NCBI GenBank assembly: GCA_028279045.1
Contig: JANQSZ010000016.1
Location: 70,333-113,804, forward strand
Origin: Candidatus Nanoarchaeia archaeon
Lineage (GTDB): Archaea; Nanobdellota; Nanobdellia; Woesearchaeales; UBA10216
Reading direction: 5' to 3'
DNA length: 43,472 bases
Shown here: positions 39,768-43,472 of the stretch, piece by piece
Layout: every line of letters starts with the position of its first letter
Position numbering within the stretch: position 1 is the first letter of the stretch
The notes under the pieces: generated by a model
Databases searched by the model: none
What the model saw: only the letters and a program-made list of their open reading frames with translations
Told to the model about the DNA's origin: nothing
Position numbers and translations under genes: made by a program

Positions 39768-40082
39768 GGATGTAGGCCAAGTACTTGACTACGGTATCTG
39801 GGTGCCAACGTTTCGTAATGGAGACTGAGGCTGCAAAGCCGGATGCTGAGGAAAGTCCGCCCACCATAAACGGCCGCCCTTAGGGGGTCCTTAAACGGAC
39901 GGGAACAGCACAGAAACGACACGGCCTTCAGGTTGGAATGATGCAGTGAATGCAGACGTCCCTGAAGGGAGCGATGAAACGGCAGTCCCGGCTGGTGCAA
40001 GTCCAAGACGCTTAGTTTAATGTCAAGACAAACCATCGCATTGCGGGTTTGACAGAAGGCGGCTTATTCTTGATCTACATCC
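39768..40082 (+). ncRNA. rnpB: RNase P RNA
   Basis: About 315 nt. The ends form a perfect 8-bp P1 helix: GGATGTAG (39768-39775) with CTACATCC (40075-40082). Conserved blocks: GAGGAAAGTCCGCCC (CR-I), CAGAAACG, GGTGCAAGTCC and the 3' GACAGAAGGCGGCTTA. Catalytic RNA of RNase P, which matures tRNA 5' ends. The 5' end coincides with the start site expected from the TATA box at 39738-39745. The first A-ATPase gene begins only 9 bases after its 3' end. Confidence 0.93.
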
Positions 40083-40091
40083 TTCATAATC

Positions 40092-40409
40092 ATGTTAGAA
40101 ACAACATTTAAGGAAATTAAGGAAGCGGAAACGCGCGCAGAGCGAATTCTAGAGAAAGCTGAACAGGATAAGCAGCAAGTATTGAGTGAAGCAAGACAAA
40201 AAGCTACTCAGGCTGCTTTAGAAGCAGAATCTAGTTTTGAGCAAGAGCGTAAAGAAGCTTACGACGACCTGCAAAAAGATAACGATCAACAAAGAAAGAA
40301 AATTCTGGATAAGGGGAGTAAAGACGCAGATAAGTTAGAAGACAAAGCATCTGCCAACAGAAAGAAAGCTGTTGATTTTGTTCTCAAGGAATTTCGGAAG
40401 TCAGTTTAA
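40092..40409 (+). CDS. ahaH: A-type ATPase subunit H-like (peripheral stalk)
   Basis: 105 residues, nearly all charged coiled coil (EIKEAETRAERILEKAEQDKQQVLSEARQKA...). It matches the short peripheral-stalk subunit H/G that pairs with subunit E and appears first in archaeal ATPase operons. Assignment rests on composition plus position before subunits I, K, E and C. No good TATA lies at the right distance (CTTATTCT, inside the RNase P RNA, is the only candidate), so transcription may read through from rnpB. Confidence 0.85.
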   Translation: MLETTFKEIKEAETRAERILEKAEQDKQQVLSEARQKATQAALEAESSFEQERKEAYDDLQKDNDQQRKKILDKGSKDADKLEDKASANRKKAVDFVLKEFRKSV

Positions 40410-40411
40410 AG

Positions 40412-42259
40412 ATGTACGCCGAACGTATGCAGAAGATTAGTATTGCAGGTACAAAAAAAGTACTTGAAAAAACCATCGAAGAAGTTCATAATCTCGAAGC
40501 ATTACACCTAATCAATCACGTCAAGAAAGAAGAAACAGATCTTGATATTGGCGAACCACTGGCAAAAGCTGAAAATCTCTCGAATGTTCTCATCACGTTG
40601 AGTTCTGTAAGCGCAACCCTCGGTATCGAAGGCGATATGCCATTAGAAAATGGATTCCGTGCTGTCGGCGTAAAAAACATGACAGAACTGACAAAGACAG
40701 TTTTTGATTTGGAAAAAGAAGTGAAAGAACTTCTTGAAAAAAAGAAGAAAATTGAAGATCGCCGCTCACTCTTGCAATCACGCGCGTCAGAGCTCGAACA
40801 ACTTGCTCCTCTTGACATTCCAATCGATGCGCTCTACAATTACAAAACGCTTGCTGTGAAACTTCTCCGTCTTACTGAAACAAAAAAACTAAAGGACGCA
40901 GGTGCAGAAGTACACACGAGCGAAACAGAACTCGCAGCAGTATTCATACCAAACGAACATCAAGAAGCAATAGAAGAAGTCATCACAAAAGAAGGATATC
41001 AAGAAGTAACGCTTCCTTCACTAGCTGAGTTAACCGGTACTGCGAAAGCAAATTTGCGTAAGTGCGAGTCCGACATCAGTAAACTCACAAAAGAATCTGA
41101 GCGAGTTGATTTTGAATTGAGCGTGCTCGGGTCAAAATGGAAAGATTTCCTCATTCTAAGTCAGAAATTTCTCAAACAAGAGCAGGAAAAAGCATCTGTT
41201 CCTCTCAAGTTCGCTTCAACAAAACACGCATTTGTTATCTCAGGATGGGTTCCTGAGGAAAACATGCAACAAGTTGAAGCATCACTAAACAAAGCAGCGG
41301 GAAATGAGGTTTTCATCGAGAGGCACGACATCCAACATGACGAAGATGTTCCAGTCAAGCTACAAAACGCAAAGCCAGTAAAACCATTTGAGTTTTTCTT
41401 ACGCTTATACTCTTTACCAAACTACAAGGAAATAGATCCGGCAAGTTGGATCTTCATCAGCTTTCCTATTTTCTTTGGTATGATTCTCGGGGATATGGGA
41501 TACGGGTTGGTAACAGCAATCCTTTTCTTTTACCTACGAACTAAATTACCTGCAATGAAAGACATCTTGGATGTCATGATCATTGCGTCATTCTCTTCGA
41601 TTGTTTTCGGAGCGATATTTGGTGAAGCGTTCGGTAGCGAGGAGTTATTCGGTTATCACTTCCCGCATTTGTTCCACCGTAGCGTGCACACGATCAACGA
41701 GTATCTACTGATTGCAGTTGCTGTTGGATTTGTGCATGTAAACATCGGTGTATTAATCGGCGCGGTCAACGTCTGGAAGCATCACGGATTAGTTCACGCT
41801 ATTACAGAAAAGTTCAGCTGGTTCATTGTGCAAGCTGGTGTGTACATGATGGCATTGTCCAATTTCGGTATGGATTGGTACACATATCCAATTTGGTACG
41901 GTGCAGCAGTGTTTGTAGTTGGTGTCCTGCTCCTCGTTAAAGGAGAAGGATTCAACGGAATTATTGAACTACCAGCTATCTTCAGTAACATGTTGTCTTA
42001 CTCGCGTATCATGGCTGTTGGCCTATCATCGGTGCTGATTGCAGTTCAGGTTAACGTGTTCGCAGATCAGTTCATGAGCCAAGGCGGCTTAATGATTATT
42101 GCAGCAATTATTTTGCTTGTGATAGGCCATGGCATTAACATTTTACTCGGTACGTTTGGCGGCTTTTTACATTCATTACGTTTACATTACGTTGAATTTT
42201 TTACAAAGTTCTACAAGGGTGGCGGTACGCCGTATGAGCCCTTTGGGACGAAAGAATAG
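40412..42259 (+). CDS. atpI: A-type ATPase subunit I (a subunit)
   Basis: 615 residues. A soluble, partly coiled-coil N-terminal half (~1-330) is followed by about seven to eight membrane helices starting at PASWIFISFPIFFGMILGDMGYG. The essential membrane Arg is Arg532 in LSYSRIMAVGLSSVLIA. The subunit forms the half-channels for ion flow against the c ring and contacts the stator. It lies two bases after ahaH. Confidence 0.95.
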   Translation: MYAERMQKISIAGTKKVLEKTIEEVHNLEALHLINHVKKEETDLDIGEPLAKAENLSNVLITLSSVSATLGIEGDMPLENGFRAVGVKNMTELTKTVFDLEKEVKELLEKKKKIEDRRSLLQSRASELEQLAPLDIPIDALYNYKTLAVKLLRLTETKKLKDAGAEVHTSETELAAVFIPNEHQEAIEEVITKEGYQEVTLPSLAELTGTAKANLRKCESDISKLTKESERVDFELSVLGSKWKDFLILSQKFLKQEQEKASVPLKFASTKHAFVISGWVPEENMQQVEASLNKAAGNEVFIERHDIQHDEDVPVKLQNAKPVKPFEFFLRLYSLPNYKEIDPASWIFISFPIFFGMILGDMGYGLVTAILFFYLRTKLPAMKDILDVMIIASFSSIVFGAIFGEAFGSEELFGYHFPHLFHRSVHTINEYLLIAVAVGFVHVNIGVLIGAVNVWKHHGLVHAITEKFSWFIVQAGVYMMALSNFGMDWYTYPIWYGAAVFVVGVLLLVKGEGFNGIIELPAIFSNMLSYSRIMAVGLSSVLIAVQVNVFADQFMSQGGLMIIAAIILLVIGHGINILLGTFGGFLHSLRLHYVEFFTKFYKGGGTPYEPFGTKE

Positions 42260-42272
42260 GAGGAAAAACAAA

Positions 42273-42503
42273 ATGGTAGATGTAGGAACAGGTATGGTGG
42301 CACTTGGTGCTGGCGTTGCACTTGGACTAAGTGCGTTAGCTGCAGCAATTGCTGAAAAGGAAATCGGTTCAGCTGCTATTGGAGCAATGGCAGAAAAGGA
42401 ATCAACATTCGGTAAAGGACTTATCCTTACTGTTATTCCAGAAACGATTGTTATCTTCGGCCTTGTGGTTGCTATCTTAATTATCGGACTAGCACAGGCA
42501 TAA
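42273..42503 (+). CDS. atpK: A-type ATPase subunit K (proteolipid c)
   Basis: 76-residue two-helix hairpin, the rotor-ring subunit. Helix 1 ~5-27 (GTGMVALGAGVALGLSALAA), polar loop AEKEIG, helix 2 ~50-74 with the ion-binding carboxylate Glu57 in VIPETIVIFGLV. SD AGGAGG (42258-42263) lies 9 bases before the ATG; longer in-frame starts run back into subunit I and are rejected. Single-hairpin type, not a fused double hairpin. Confidence 0.96.
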   Translation: MVDVGTGMVALGAGVALGLSALAAAIAEKEIGSAAIGAMAEKESTFGKGLILTVIPETIVIFGLVVAILIIGLAQA

Positions 42504-42505
42504 GA

Positions 42506-43051
42506 ATGGCTATTGAAGATTTGAAAGAGAGGATCGTGAAAAAAGCGCGGGACGACGCTGATAAGCAGCTTGATGACGCAAGAAATGAAGCTGCTGAGAT
42601 TATTAGTAAGTCAAAACTCACTGCCCAGGCAACAAAGAAAACTGCGTGGGAAGAGTTGAACAAGCAAATTGATCAACAGCGCGCACGTGCAAAAGCCGGT
42701 GCAGAACTGGAAGCAGAAAAAATGGTGCTCAACAAAAAGAAAGAGCTCATCGAATCTGTTTTCGAGGATGTAAAGGAGAAAGTATCCTCTCTTGATGCAA
42801 AAACGCGTAAAGCTGATTTGCAAAAACTCATGAAAAAGGCTGACAAAGAGTTAACAGTAGCAAAAGTCTACTGCAATAAGAAAGATACCGACAGTATCAA
42901 AGGAGCAAAAGCAGTTTCCGCTCCAATTCTCGGTGGACTTATTGCAGAGGAAAAATCTGGAAAGATTTCTCTAGATTTAAGTTACGATTCGATGTTAGAA
43001 GTTGTTCGTGAGCAGACGGCAAAAAATGTCGCAGAGATACTGTTAAAATGA
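42506..43051 (+). CDS. atpE: A-type ATPase subunit E (peripheral stalk)
   Basis: 181 residues. A long N-terminal coiled coil (~1-95; DLKERIVKKARDDADKQLDDARNEAAEIISKSK) precedes a globular C-terminal domain (~105-181; ELTVAKVYCNKKD...APILGGLIAEEKSGKISLDLSYDSMLEVVREQ). This is the usual subunit E layout, which pairs with H to link the catalytic head to subunit I. Two bases after subunit K; ATGA overlap with subunit C. Confidence 0.95.
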   Translation: MAIEDLKERIVKKARDDADKQLDDARNEAAEIISKSKLTAQATKKTAWEELNKQIDQQRARAKAGAELEAEKMVLNKKKELIESVFEDVKEKVSSLDAKTRKADLQKLMKKADKELTVAKVYCNKKDTDSIKGAKAVSAPILGGLIAEEKSGKISLDLSYDSMLEVVREQTAKNVAEILLK

Positions 43052-43472
43052 AACAAATAGCGATTGGAAAACACCCGTACACATTTGCACGTGTAAGTGC
43101 AATGAAAGCAAACCTCCTTGGAAAGGAGGAGTATGCTCGCCTTGTAAAGATGAGTCTAAATGAAGTGATTAGCTTCATTCAGGAAGGTCAATACAAGAAA
43201 GAAGTAGACGAACTTGCAGTACAATACAAAGGTGTGGATCTTCTTGAACAAGCGCTTAACAAGAACTTGAAGCAAACTGTCGAGAAGATTCTAAACATTT
43301 CCAAGCGCGAACTACAGTATGTCATCCAAGCATACTTGATGCGGAACGATATCAAGAATATCAAAACAATCGTCCGTAGCAAGTTCACTCAGCTTCCTGA
43401 TGAAGAAGTAGATCACTACTTACTTCCGTCTGGTGTTGTAAGTGAAGCACGTTTGAATGAGATGCGACAGGC
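43048..43472 (+). CDS. atpC: A-type ATPase subunit C, 3'-truncated by window edge
   Basis: The first ~141 residues are visible. Start MKQIAIGKHPYTFARVSAMKANLLGKEEYARLVKM is typical of AC39/subunit C, which sits as a socket between the central stalk and the rotor ring. Helical sequence with NDIKNIKTIVRSKF, characteristic of the family's three-domain helical fold. The rest, and presumably subunits F, A, B and D, lie beyond the window. Confidence 0.93.
   Translation, partial: MKQIAIGKHPYTFARVSAMKANLLGKEEYARLVKMSLNEVISFIQEGQYKKEVDELAVQYKGVDLLEQALNKNLKQTVEKILNISKRELQYVIQAYLMRNDIKNIKTIVRSKFTQLPDEEVDHYLLPSGVVSEARLNEMRQ

Noticed and set aside
42129-42272. N-terminal extension of ATPase subunit K
   Set aside because: Overlaps subunit I in another frame; the SD and family length support 42273.
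1-43472. tRNA genes, rRNA genes, insertion sequences, restriction-modification or CRISPR-Cas loci
   Set aside because: I scanned the intergenic gaps and protein list and found no tRNA T-arm motif, transposase, methylase or Cas protein.

Overview
This window is archaeal. It encodes RadA and RadB, a two-OB-fold RPA-like protein, HerA with an Mre11-type nuclease, archaeal-type ribosomal protein uS2, type II GAPDH, A-type ATPase subunits in archaeal order, an AbrB-PhoU protein and an archaeal-style RNase P RNA. Genes are compact, TATA boxes sit about 26 nt upstream of many start codons (mostly leaderless mRNAs), and internal operon genes have ATGA/TAATG overlaps or Shine-Dalgarno (SD) motifs. Surface proteins of the K-[KR]-G plus hydrophobic-helix type suggest a DPANN lineage, perhaps Woesearchaeota-like. 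That placement is inference; no rRNA is present.

Layout. 1-1118: end of a cysteine-repeat surface protein. 1111-4299: tRNA thiolase (TtuA/NcsA family) divergent from gatB and two small helical proteins. 4434-5853: subtilisin-like protease followed by a small protein resembling its inhibitor/propeptide fold. 5807-8888 (minus): zinc-ribbon protein, Mre11-like nuclease, HerA. 8964-10380: unknown protein, lipoprotein cyclophilin, PEBP. 10435-10587: probable structured ncRNA of unknown class. 10588-15106: Tag-like glycosylase and three unrecognised proteins. 15144-17133 (minus): gluconeogenic pair FBPase-GAPDH with a palindrome at the predicted start site. 17234-21472: FolC and a 1012-residue protein apparently built from about nine helix-turn-helix modules. 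21469-23520: membrane protein, SDR, HAD.

23567-32109 is the most striking region. It holds ten membrane-anchored, mostly cysteine-bearing proteins, several with prepilin-like N-termini. The last is a membrane-anchored fusion of two peptidoglycan-hydrolase domains (M23 endopeptidase plus VanY-type M15 carboxypeptidase). As archaea lack murein, this looks like an envelope apparatus that contacts and opens bacterial cell walls.

32151-39716: RPA-like protein, YdjM-like membrane protein, Tat-lipoprotein serine protease, ssDNA-binding-like protein with RadA, TRAM protein, uS2, a 49-residue acidic protein, AbrB-PhoU regulator, RadB and an unknown. 39768-40082: RNase P RNA. 40092 to the end: A-type ATPase subunits H, I, K, E and the start of C.

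Regulatory themes visible in sequence: three divergent pairs appear to share one symmetric TATA box; an ACTGG/CAGTGCT element recurs upstream of a Tag-like/unknown gene pair and of the radA operon; and structured leaders precede the radA operon and uS2.
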